From Acidobacteriota bacterium (GTDB lineage Bacteria > Acidobacteriota > Terriglobia > UBA7540), in contig PLSX01000188.1 in the NCBI GenBank assembly GCA_003165315.1, forward strand, positions 1 through 34,111: a stretch of DNA of 34,111 nucleotides. Direction: 5' to 3'. Below the pieces are notes generated by a model that was given only the letters and a program-made list of their open reading frames with translations, searched no databases and had not been told where the DNA came from. The translations under genes were made by a program, and so were the position numbers. Position 1 is the first letter of the stretch. Each line of letters begins with the position of its first letter. Below, piece by piece: positions 24,788-32,387 of the stretch.

Positions 24788-24960
24788 TAGAGTTATTGTC
24801 CGAAAGTGAAAACGGGTGGGAAATATTTTCACCGCCCTGGACCTTTGGCGCAGCGGGGCTGCCTGAAACGGTATAGAGGATGCAAGAATCGCAAGGCGTT
24901 TCAGTGAGCCAGCTTTGCGCGATGAGAGCCGGCGGCGCTGATCTTGTCGCTGATGCTCAT

Positions 24961-25003
24961 AAGAGTCCTCTTCCGGGTGCGTCGAGTGAAGAGTATACTC
25001 TTC
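24961..25003. promoter_or_regulatory. Two palindromic sites upstream of the M20 peptidase gene
   Basis: gaagagtatactcttc at 24988-25003 is a perfect 16-bp palindrome, and aagagtcctctt at 24961-24972 is a shorter version of the same arms with its centre 29 bases away, close to three helical turns. They lie 56 to 98 bases before the TTG start and look like a dimer-binding operator pair. The rest of the 319-base gap 24740-25058 holds the minus-strand promoter and nothing else I can name. Confidence 0.45.
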
Positions 25004-25058
25004 CGCGGCAGGCGGTTATGCGGGCAGTTCCCCGCAATCTGCCCCCCCAGGAGGAATT

Positions 25059-26204
25059 TTGTCTGACCCCAAGGCATTGCTGGCGTACTGCGAATCGGAA
25101 TTGGGCGCGCTGATGGAGTGCTTGCGACAGGCGGTGGAAATCGAATCACCCAGCCAAGACCCTGCGGCGATTGACCGCATGGCCAATTTTCTTGCCCGCG
25201 AGCTCAGCCAGCGAGGCGCGAAGGTTCAAATCCTCAGCCACCCCACAGCAGGTTCAGCTTTGGTGGGGGAGTTTTGGGGAGGGGTGCGAGGCGCGAAACC
25301 CATCTTATTGCTGGGTCACTTGGACACCGTGTGGGAAACCGGCACGCTGGCTGGGATGCCATTTGAAGTACGGGATGGGTGCGCCTACGGGCCAGGTGTA
25401 TACGACATGAAATCCGGCATCGTCTGCGGCCTATGGGCGATCCAGGCGCTGAATGCTTGGAAAATTAAACCCGCGGGCCCGGTGCGATTTTTCCTGAACG
25501 CGGATGAAGAGGTTTCCAGCCTCGCCTTTCGCGACGAACTGCTGGCGGAGGCACGCCTTGCCCGTGCCGTGCTGGTGCTGGAGCCGGCCGCGGCAAAGGG
25601 CGCTCTGAAAACCGCGCGCAAAGGCGTGGGGGAGTTTCAGGTGAAGGTTCGCGGGCGGTCAGCCCATGCGGGAATCAACCCTTCCGCCGGGGTCAATGCG
25701 ATTTCGGAACTCGTCCGGCAGATTCATCGCATTGAGAAATTGTCGCGCCCCAGGCGGGGGCTGACCGTCAACGTGGATGTGATCCAAGGCGGCACACGCT
25801 CCAACGTCATTCCGGAACATGCGGTGGCGCGCGTCGATGTACGCGTGCCCACGGCGGCTGATCGCGACAAAATTGAAAGGCAGATGCGCGCGCTTGCGCC
25901 CATTCACCCTGAGGCAACAATCGAGGTCACCGGAGGCGTGAATCGCCCGCCCTTGGAAAGGAAGATGGCGACCGCGCTATTTCGCCAGGCCCGCGACCTG
26001 GGGCGAAAGATGGGGATCGAACTGGATGAGGCAGCAACCGGAGGAGGCTCCGACGGCAACTTTACCGCCGCCCTGGGAATCCCCACGCTCGATGGCCTGG
26101 GCGGAACCGGCGACGGCGCCCATGCCCGCCACGAACACGTGATCGTCCGCGAATTGCCCCAGCGCGCAGCGCTGCTGGCGGCATTGATCGCGACGCTGGA
26201 GTAG
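25059..26204 (+). CDS. M20-family metallopeptidase (carboxypeptidase G2-like)
   Basis: The protein has 381 residues. The start is TTG, with AGGAGG four bases upstream. The zinc site and catalytic residues of the M20A group are present: GHLDTV (His87, with Asp89), GPGVYDMKSG (bridging Asp116), NADEEVSS (base Glu150 and ligand Glu151), LEPA (Glu175), and the C-terminal His in GAHARHEH (355-360). The dimerisation domain is about 185-295 (SAHAGINPSAGVNAISEL). Members cleave C-terminal glutamate from folates or peptides, or deacylate amino acids. No signal peptide is visible, so it probably acts in the cytoplasm. It stands alone, with a possible palindromic operator upstream. Confidence 0.9.
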   Translation: MSDPKALLAYCESELGALMECLRQAVEIESPSQDPAAIDRMANFLARELSQRGAKVQILSHPTAGSALVGEFWGGVRGAKPILLLGHLDTVWETGTLAGMPFEVRDGCAYGPGVYDMKSGIVCGLWAIQALNAWKIKPAGPVRFFLNADEEVSSLAFRDELLAEARLARAVLVLEPAAAKGALKTARKGVGEFQVKVRGRSAHAGINPSAGVNAISELVRQIHRIEKLSRPRRGLTVNVDVIQGGTRSNVIPEHAVARVDVRVPTAADRDKIERQMRALAPIHPEATIEVTGGVNRPPLERKMATALFRQARDLGRKMGIELDEAATGGGSDGNFTAALGIPTLDGLGGTGDGAHARHEHVIVRELPQRAALLAALIATLE

Positions 26205-26336
26205 GGGTGGGGGCATGTAGTTTCGGCGTTTTTCGCGCCAAATTGCGGCGCAAAGCTGCCTCTACATCAAATTGATCCACTATTGAATATTAGGCACAGT
26301 GGATGATGGCGAGATTCTGTGTCATACTCGCGATCA

Positions 26337-26615
26337 ATGAATAGGAATCCAGCAGCGTGGCTCCTGACCCTGCTTGTTGCTTTGGGCGCGGGGCAAGTCG
26401 TGCCGGTTTCGAGCGTCCTGCGAACCCCTGAGACTTCCGCCATCGTGCAGATTATCAAGCTGCGCCGTGAAAAGCGGGTCCACCGGGAACGCACAACTTC
26501 AAGACACGACAAACTGGACCCCGGAAAATTCATCAGCTGCGATTCCCCCACAATCATCCGCAATTCCCGAAGTGCCCGGCTCTTACGCGCACCTCCGCTC
26601 TCTTCTATCGTCTAG
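26337..26615 (+). CDS. Doubtful small exported protein or gene remnant
   Basis: The reading frame has 92 codons from the ATG at 26337. Residues 1-20 (MNRNPAAWLLTLLVALGAGQ) look like a signal peptide. After about residue 35 the composition becomes basic and unlike an exported domain, while an overlapping frame from about 26440 (NWTPENSSAAIPPQ, then IPEVPGSYAHLRS) reads more like a low-complexity exported protein. This suggests a frameshifted remnant. No Shine-Dalgarno precedes the ATG. The surrounding stretch 26205-26674 otherwise contains only a short hairpin (gcgcc/ggcgc at 26235-26251) after the peptidase gene. It may simply be leader sequence of the SecA-type gene. Confidence 0.3.
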   Translation: MNRNPAAWLLTLLVALGAGQVVPVSSVLRTPETSAIVQIIKLRREKRVHRERTTSRHDKLDPGKFISCDSPTIIRNSRSARLLRAPPLSSIV

Positions 26616-26674
26616 CCCCATTCCCCAAAAATTTAAATCGGACCGAAAACCTGACAGAAGAAGAGGAGGGCCTC

Positions 26675-29476
26675 GTGGTCGACTTTCTAAAGTCATACTT
26701 CAGCGGTTTAGCTTCACGCAAACATGAAATCGATTGGATAAACCAGCGCGGCAAGCAGCTCGCCACATTCCAGGACAGTGATTTGAGGGCAGCGGCTTCG
26801 AATGCCCGGGATTTGCCGGAAGTCGTAGCCATCGCCGCCGTGGTGTCTGCGCGCATACTGGGATTGACCATGTTTGACGTTCAAATCTGGGGCGCACTGG
26901 CCCTGGCGCGCGGCAAGATTGTTGAAATGCAAACGGGTGAAGGGAAGACGCTGGCCGCTGTGCCTGCGATTATCAGTTACGCCAAAGAGGGGCACGGAGT
27001 CCACGTGATGACCGTAAACGATTATCTGGCCCGGCGTGATGCCAAATGGATGGGTGCCATCCACGAGTTCTTTGGCCACTCTGTCGGCTGCATCCAGCAA
27101 GGCATGGGCATCGCAGAACGCCAACAAGCCTATGCATGCGACATCACTTATGCCACAGCGAACGAAGTGGGGTTTGATTATCTCCGTGACCAGCTCGCTC
27201 TTTATCCCAAGGACCAGGTGCATCGGCCCTTCGCCGTGGCGTTGATTGACGAAGCTGACTCGCTTCTCATCGACGAAGCGCGGTTGCCTTTGGTGATTGC
27301 CGGTGGAAAATCGGAGCAAGCTCCATTGGTCCATCGTGTGGACGAACTGGTACGACGCTTTCAGCGGTCCTTCGACTATTCGTTGGATGAATACGGAAGA
27401 AACATCGGACTAACGGATGCTGGGATCCAGGCGGTGGAAAACGCGTTTGGTTGCGCCAATCTCTTTGCGGAGGAGAACTTGCCATTGCTGGCGGCCGTCC
27501 AGAGCTCTCTGCACGCCCACGCGTTGCTTCGCCGCGACGTCGATTACCTGGTGAAGGACGGCGAGGTCAAATCCCTGGATGAGTTCAAAGGTCGAGTTGT
27601 GCAGGAAAGGCGTTGGCCGGCTGGATTGCACACGGCTATCGAAGTCAAGGAAGGTGTCGCGCCAAAAACACAAGGCAGGATCATGGGGTCAATCACCATG
27701 GAGAATCTGATCGCTCTTTACCCCCAGATCTGCGGCATGACGGGCACAGCATCAACCCAAGCTGAAGAGTTCCGCAAAATCTATGGACTTGAAGTGGAGG
27801 TCATTCCCACCAACCGCCCGATGATACGCGTCGACAGTTCCGATGTCCTCTTCCCGACGAAACAGGAAAAGGAACATGCTGTAGTTCAGGAGATTCGTCA
27901 AGTCCATCAATCCGGTCGTCCTATTCTGGTCGGCACGATGAGCGTGGAAGAGTCCGAACGGCTGAGCGGTCGCCTGGAGGACATTCCGCACCAAGTCTTA
28001 AATGCCCGCAACGAGGAAAAGGAGGCTGGGATTGTCGCCCATGCCGGAGAACTTGGAGCGCTGACCATTTCGACGAGCATGGCGGGACGCGGAACGGACA
28101 TTCCCCTTGGTAAGGGAGTAGCCGAATTGGGGGGACTATACGTCATCGGGACCAACCGGCACGAAAGCCGACGAATCGATAATCAACTCCGTGGTCGCGC
28201 CGGACGTCAGGGCGACCCGGGAGGCTCGCGCTTCTTTATCTCGCTCGAAGACGATTTGATGGTCAAATATGGCATCAATGATCCCAGGCTCCACTATGAC
28301 GCGGCAGGCATTCAGCGGCTGGTGGAGGGCCAAAACCTCGAGAATCGGCAATTCCTTCACAAGTACGAAATGATCCTTGAAGGACAAAGGCTGTCAATGA
28401 GGGAGCAACGCGAAGCTATTCTCGTTGGCGCGACCCCAAGCTCTTCGGAACTTGAAAGATTGATGTCATTGAACACCATCGACGACCTCTGGTCAGAGCA
28501 TCTCGCCTCGGTCAAGGAACTGCAGGAGGGAACGCAATGGATCTCATATGGCGGCGGTGAACCTCTTTATGAATACCTGAAGGCCATCCACAAGCTATTC
28601 GAAAACTTGCAAGCGAGGATCACAGAGGAAATTTCCAGCTGCGTGGCCGAAGCCGGGACCAGCAGTTTTGACCCCGCCGCGCGAGGTGCGACCTGGACCT
28701 ACATCACTACGGACCAGCCTTATGGCAGTTTGGGCCAAAGGTTTGTGGCGAGGTTTTCCCGAAGGGTGTTGGTGCCCATGCTCGCCCCCGTCAGCCGGAC
28801 GGTCATGGGACGCACCGCCAAACTATTGCAATTTGCGGGTTTGGTGCTGATCGCCGGTCTCGCGAGTCATTATCTGAGCCCGTGGATCGTTCGTCACCTG
28901 GGGAAACCGTCGTTACCCGCCTGGCAGTTTTGGGCAACTGTTGTAATTTGGCTTCTGTTTAGCATCTATTGGGAAATTGCCGCGAAGAATAGCGCTTCTG
29001 TGGCAAGCGTAGAATCGCGAGGTTCCAGGAGGCTGCATGTTTTCCTGGCAAATGCTGCCCTGATTCTGATCCTCGTGCCCGTCCACGGACTAAGGCAGAG
29101 ATGTTTGCCGGTGTCTTCAATCGTCATCGCCGCAGGACTCATCATCGAAGCAACGGGCCTTCTGCTGGCAGTTTGGGCGCGGCGCCACCTCGGCCGTAAC
29201 TGGAGCGGGGAAATCTCCATTAAGAGGGACCATCAGTTGGTGCGCAGCGGTCCCTATCATGTCGTGCGCCACCCCATCTATACGGCCTTGCTTGCGATGT
29301 ATCTCGGGTCCGCCGTAGTGTCGGGGGAGTTGCACGCGTTGTTTGGTTTGGCGCTGGCCGCAATCGCCTATGGACACAAGGTTCGGCTTGAAGAGGCGGT
29401 TCTGGCGCAATTCTTTGGCGAAGAATATCGTGATTATCGCCGGGTAACATGGGCATTGTTGCCCGGCCTCTTTTGA
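26675..29476 (+). CDS. SecA2-like translocase ATPase fused to a C-terminal ICMT/PEMT-type membrane methyltransferase
   Basis: The protein has 933 residues in one open frame. GTG start with AGGAGG upstream. Residues 1-655 are a SecA motor: Walker A MQTGEGKT (85-92), VNDYLARRD, YATANEVGFDYLRD, Walker B LIDEADSLLIDEA (190-202), GMTGTAS (354-360), MAGRGTDI (469-476) and QLRGRAGRQGD (504-514). The two-helix finger keeps its tip tyrosine (Tyr625). Only about 20 residues replace the helical wing domain, and the zinc-binding tail is absent, as in shortened accessory SecA2 proteins. Residues about 715-933 form about six membrane segments with LVRSGPYHVVRHPIYTALL (855-873) and an LEEAVLAQFFGEEYRDYRR tail, the S-adenosylmethionine-site signature of isoprenylcysteine/phospholipid methyltransferases. 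The role is unknown; I infer a membrane-anchored motor linked to a methylation step. Confidence 0.9.
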   Translation: MVDFLKSYFSGLASRKHEIDWINQRGKQLATFQDSDLRAAASNARDLPEVVAIAAVVSARILGLTMFDVQIWGALALARGKIVEMQTGEGKTLAAVPAIISYAKEGHGVHVMTVNDYLARRDAKWMGAIHEFFGHSVGCIQQGMGIAERQQAYACDITYATANEVGFDYLRDQLALYPKDQVHRPFAVALIDEADSLLIDEARLPLVIAGGKSEQAPLVHRVDELVRRFQRSFDYSLDEYGRNIGLTDAGIQAVENAFGCANLFAEENLPLLAAVQSSLHAHALLRRDVDYLVKDGEVKSLDEFKGRVVQERRWPAGLHTAIEVKEGVAPKTQGRIMGSITMENLIALYPQICGMTGTASTQAEEFRKIYGLEVEVIPTNRPMIRVDSSDVLFPTKQEKEHAVVQEIRQVHQSGRPILVGTMSVEESERLSGRLEDIPHQVLNARNEEKEAGIVAHAGELGALTISTSMAGRGTDIPLGKGVAELGGLYVIGTNRHESRRIDNQLRGRAGRQGDPGGSRFFISLEDDLMVKYGINDPRLHYDAAGIQRLVEGQNLENRQFLHKYEMILEGQRLSMREQREAILVGATPSSSELERLMSLNTIDDLWSEHLASVKELQEGTQWISYGGGEPLYEYLKAIHKLFENLQARITEEISSCVAEAGTSSFDPAARGATWTYITTDQPYGSLGQRFVARFSRRVLVPMLAPVSRTVMGRTAKLLQFAGLVLIAGLASHYLSPWIVRHLGKPSLPAWQFWATVVIWLLFSIYWEIAAKNSASVASVESRGSRRLHVFLANAALILILVPVHGLRQRCLPVSSIVIAAGLIIEATGLLLAVWARRHLGRNWSGEISIKRDHQLVRSGPYHVVRHPIYTALLAMYLGSAVVSGELHALFGLALAAIAYGHKVRLEEAVLAQFFGEEYRDYRRVTWALLPGLF

Positions 29477-29506
29477 TGAAAACAAGGGACCCATCTGGAC
29501 AAGTAA

Positions 29507-29556
29507 GGTTCGTAACCCGTCTGTTCTTAGCTAACGACACGGTTCGTAACCCGTCT
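29507..29556 (+). repeat. Direct repeat between the SecA-fusion and dehydrogenase genes
   Basis: ggttcgtaacccgtct occurs at 29507-29522 and again at 29541-29556, exact over 16 bases and 34 bases apart, in the 122-base gap. It may be a regulator site or a remnant of a tandem repeat. Confidence 0.5.
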
Positions 29557-29598
29557 TGCCAGAACGCCTCCACTATGCCATGATGCACTTCGAAACCC

Positions 29599-30156
29599 AT
29601 GAAGACAACCCGACGAAACTGGTTCGCAACCTGCCTTGCGATGGCGGCATGGCCCAATGTCTTGTCTGCCCTTCAACAGGCTGAGACGGCAGCAAAATCA
29701 TCAACCCCGACCTTCGAATATTTGGATCCCGCCACCGCGCCGGAAATTGAGGCCATTGCGGCACAGATTATCCCCTCCACGGGCGGCCCTGGCGCGCGTG
29801 AAGCCGGCGTGATCTATTTTATCGATCGTGCGCTCTCGACGTTTGCGATTGATGATCGCGAGACCTATCGCACCGGGATGGCCCAGCTTCAGCAAAAACG
29901 CCAGGAACTCTTCCCCGATTCGAAGTCCATCGCCTCGCTTTCAAATGAACAGCAGATGGCATTGATTCGAACCATCGAAACGTCCCCGTTCTTCGCCCTA
30001 TTGCGCACCCACACGGTGCTCGGCTTCCTTGGGAACCCCAGCTATGGCGGCAATCGAGGGGAGATTGGCTGGAAGCTGATCGATTTTGAGGATGATATGG
30101 CCTGGCAACCGCCCTTCGGCTATTACGATGCTCAGGTGAAGGAAGGGAAGAGTTGA
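29599..30156 (+). CDS. Gluconate 2-dehydrogenase subunit 3 family protein (Tat-exported small subunit)
   Basis: The protein has 185 residues. The N-terminus MKTTRRNWFATCLAMAAW resembles a twin-arginine signal (TRRxWF followed by a short hydrophobic stretch), ending near NVLSA. The mature part, PATAPEIEAIAAQIIPST with GAREAGVIYFIDRAL and SYGGNRGEIGWKLIDFE, is the Gluconate_2-dh3 pattern. This subunit accompanies GMC-type flavoprotein dehydrogenases, carries the Tat signal for the complex, and is needed for its maturation and export. Its stop overlaps the TTG start of the flavoprotein gene by four bases, which supports a joint complex. No cytochrome c subunit gene follows. Confidence 0.9.
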   Translation: MKTTRRNWFATCLAMAAWPNVLSALQQAETAAKSSTPTFEYLDPATAPEIEAIAAQIIPSTGGPGAREAGVIYFIDRALSTFAIDDRETYRTGMAQLQQKRQELFPDSKSIASLSNEQQMALIRTIETSPFFALLRTHTVLGFLGNPSYGGNRGEIGWKLIDFEDDMAWQPPFGYYDAQVKEGKS

Positions 30157-31811
30157 GCGGCATGACGTTCGCAACCAACGAAGCTGTTGATTTCCTGGTT
30201 CTGGGCGCTGGGGCCGCTGGCGGCGTTGTTGCCAAGGAGCTGGCGGTTGCAGGATTCAAGGTGGTGGTTCTTGAGCAGGGACCCTACCTGCGCGAAACCG
30301 ACTATTCCCACGACGAGATCAAGTACAGCTTTCTGCCAGGGTTGACCAACGATCCCAAGGTTCAACCCGTCACCTATCGCCGGACGGAAGCGGAACGCGC
30401 CCGGCCCGTGAAGGCGATCGAGTACGGGCGGCAGGTGGGCGGCGGCAGCGTTCACTTCACCGCCAACTATTGGCGCTTCCATGAGAGCGATTTCCACGAG
30501 CTCAGCCTGCTCGGTGAAGTGAGTGGCGCCGATCTGGTCGATTGGCCCATAACCTATTCCGATCTCGAACCGTACTATACGAAAGCTGAATACGAGCTCG
30601 GCATCTCCGGCCTCGCGGGCGCCAATCCCTTTGAGGCGCCACGCTCCAAGCCGTATCCGCTGCCTCCCATGCCCGTTAAGTCGTCCGGGGTCCTGTTTGA
30701 CCACGCCACAAGAAAACTCGGTTTGCACCCATTTCCCGCCCCGGTCGCGATTCTCTCCCAGCCCTATCAAGGCCGCGCGGCCTGCGTGAATTGCGGCTTT
30801 TGCGAGTCTTTTGGTTGTGAGATGCGCGCCAAATCCAGCGCCCTGGTGAGCGTCATTCCCGTGGCTGAGAAGACTGGCAATTGCGAAGTCCGCGCTGAAT
30901 GCTACGTCCGCAAGATTGAAACGGACGACGCCGGACGGGTCACGGGCGCCATCTATTTTGATCACAACCGGCGCGAGATTTTTCAGCGTGCCAGGGCCAT
31001 CTTCGTTTGTGCCAACGGGGCCGAGACTCCGAAGCTGCTTTTGATGTCAAAGTCGAAACGCTTTCCCGAGGGATTGGCCAACTCCAGCGGCCTGGTGGGA
31101 AAGTATCTGATGTGGGATAACGGCGGCGAGGCGGAAGGGCTGTTTGAGCACCCACTGAATGAGTATAAAGGGATCCAGGTAACACGACTGATCCACGATT
31201 ACTATGCGAGTGATCCCAAGCGGGGCTTTTATGGCGGTGGCGGCATCGATGCGCGATTCGATTTCTATCCTGCCAGTTTTGCCATCAATGGATTGCCGCC
31301 CGACGCGCCCAAGTGGGGCAGCGATTTCAAGAAGATGTTTGAGACCTATTTTACCCGAACGATGACGCTCCTGGCGCACACCACCTCGCTGGCGCAAGCG
31401 AAGAACAGCGTCTCGCTCGACCCCGAGGTGAAAGACGCCTGGGGCTTGCCCGCTGTCCGCATTACGTTCGATCACCACCCTGACGACATGGCCACCATGA
31501 AGTGGATCATGGCGAGGCAGATGGAAATCCTCCAAGCTGCCGGCGCCCTGAAGACGTGGAGCCAGTCACTCGAATTGGTTGACAACCTGCCAAGCCGCCA
31601 TCTGATGGGGACTTGCCGGATGGGCAATGACCCACGCTCTTCCGTCGTGAATGCCCACAGCCGAACCCACGATGTTCCCAACTTGTTTCTCGTGGACGGG
31701 AGCAACTTCGTCACCTCCGGCCGGCAGCAACCCACAGCCACCATCCAGGCGCTGGCTTACCGCGCCGCAGATTACGCCATTGGCGCCGCGAAACGCGGTG
31801 AGTTGAGTTAG
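30153..31811 (+). CDS. GMC-family FAD-dependent dehydrogenase (gluconate/sugar dehydrogenase large subunit type)
   Basis: The protein has 552 residues from the TTG at 30153 in a TTGA overlap with the small-subunit gene, preceded by a GGAAGGGAAG ribosome-binding stretch. An ATG three codons later is the alternative. The FAD-binding Rossmann motif is FLVLGAGAAGGVVAKELA (about 14-31). GRQVGGGSVHFTANYW is the GMC signature region. A CVNCGFCESFGCEMRAKSS segment (about 211-229) has the four Cys typical of the membrane-linked gluconate and sugar dehydrogenases. The C-terminal catalytic region is HLMGTCRMGNDP and LVDGSNFVTSGRQQPTATIQ. It oxidises a sugar, polyol or aldonate in the periplasm. No signal peptide is present, consistent with co-export through the small subunit's Tat signal. 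Confidence 0.9.
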   Translation: MSGMTFATNEAVDFLVLGAGAAGGVVAKELAVAGFKVVVLEQGPYLRETDYSHDEIKYSFLPGLTNDPKVQPVTYRRTEAERARPVKAIEYGRQVGGGSVHFTANYWRFHESDFHELSLLGEVSGADLVDWPITYSDLEPYYTKAEYELGISGLAGANPFEAPRSKPYPLPPMPVKSSGVLFDHATRKLGLHPFPAPVAILSQPYQGRAACVNCGFCESFGCEMRAKSSALVSVIPVAEKTGNCEVRAECYVRKIETDDAGRVTGAIYFDHNRREIFQRARAIFVCANGAETPKLLLMSKSKRFPEGLANSSGLVGKYLMWDNGGEAEGLFEHPLNEYKGIQVTRLIHDYYASDPKRGFYGGGGIDARFDFYPASFAINGLPPDAPKWGSDFKKMFETYFTRTMTLLAHTTSLAQAKNSVSLDPEVKDAWGLPAVRITFDHHPDDMATMKWIMARQMEILQAAGALKTWSQSLELVDNLPSRHLMGTCRMGNDPRSSVVNAHSRTHDVPNLFLVDGSNFVTSGRQQPTATIQALAYRAADYAIGAAKRGELS

Positions 31812-31820
31812 ATTGGGCGC

Positions 31821-32216
31821 TTATTGCCCCACCAGATCCTTGATTTTGTTGATGAGGACGTTGGGGTCGTAGATGGGTTTTTCGAGGTAAGCGTTGGCTC
31901 CGGAGGCAGAGAGCAGGCGCTCGCGGTCGCCCTCCATGGCGTGGGCGGTGGCCAGCAGAATGGGCAGGGAACCTCCCTCCGGCATTTGACGAATTAGTTG
32001 CGCCAACTCCAGGCCATCCACCGGGCGCCCCTGGTAACGGCAGTTACGAAGGGAAACATCAAGAACCATAGCATCGAAATTGGAACTTGCGACATGGGCG
32101 AGGATGGTTTCCACATCTTCGGAAAATGCGACTTGGAAGCCGCCCGCCCGCTCCAGCGCGAGGCGATAGAACTTGGCGACCAAGGGATTGTCTTCCACTA
32201 CGAGAATGCGAAGCAT
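31821..32216 (-). CDS. Single-domain response regulator (receiver only)
   Basis: The protein has 131 residues from the ATG at 32216. The frame is open eight codons further, but that part lies towards the heptanucleotide array. A complete CheY-like receiver is present: acidic pocket VVEDN (Glu8, Asp9), phosphorylation site Asp53 in AMVLDVSL, Thr90 in LLATAH and Lys113 in YLEKPIY. It has no output domain, so it acts by protein contact or as a phosphorelay step. The histidine kinase gene ends 157 bases upstream on the same strand, so the two are likely partners. The start has no clear Shine-Dalgarno. Confidence 0.9.
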   Translation of the reverse strand: MLRILVVEDNPLVAKFYRLALERAGGFQVAFSEDVETILAHVASSNFDAMVLDVSLRNCRYQGRPVDGLELAQLIRQMPEGGSLPILLATAHAMEGDRERLLSASGANAYLEKPIYDPNVLINKIKDLVGQ

Positions 32217-32226
32217 GAGAAGAATC

Positions 32227-32254
32227 GATTCAAGATTCAAAATTCAAGATTACC
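32227..32254. repeat. Heptanucleotide array E upstream of the response regulator
   Basis: Four 7-nt units, gattcaa twice, then aattcaa and gattacc, end 11 bases before the response-regulator ATG (minus strand). Confidence 0.6.
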
Positions 32255-32345
32255 ACGTCCGGGTTGACCTGGCATTGCGATAGGCGCTCGCCGGATCCGG
32301 CTTATCTGCCCATTGCCAGCCCGTGGATCACCGACTACCTACCAC

Positions 32346-32387
32346 TTACTGCCCATTGCTTGTTGCCAACCGGCTATTGCTTCTTGT
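32346..32387. repeat. Heptanucleotide array F, containing the stop codon of the histidine kinase
   Basis: Six 7-nt units on the plus strand (for example ttactgc at 32346-32352 and ctattgc at 32374-32380). The CTA of the latter is the TAG stop of the minus-strand kinase gene. The first four units match array A at 24 of 28 positions. A partial further copy of the same sequence type lies at 32302-32322, next to a 12-bp palindrome, gccggatccggc (32290-32301). Confidence 0.72.

Noticed and set aside
30132..30965. Minus-strand reading frame of 277 codons
   Set aside because: Antisense to the GMC dehydrogenase; a codon-bias shadow without motifs.
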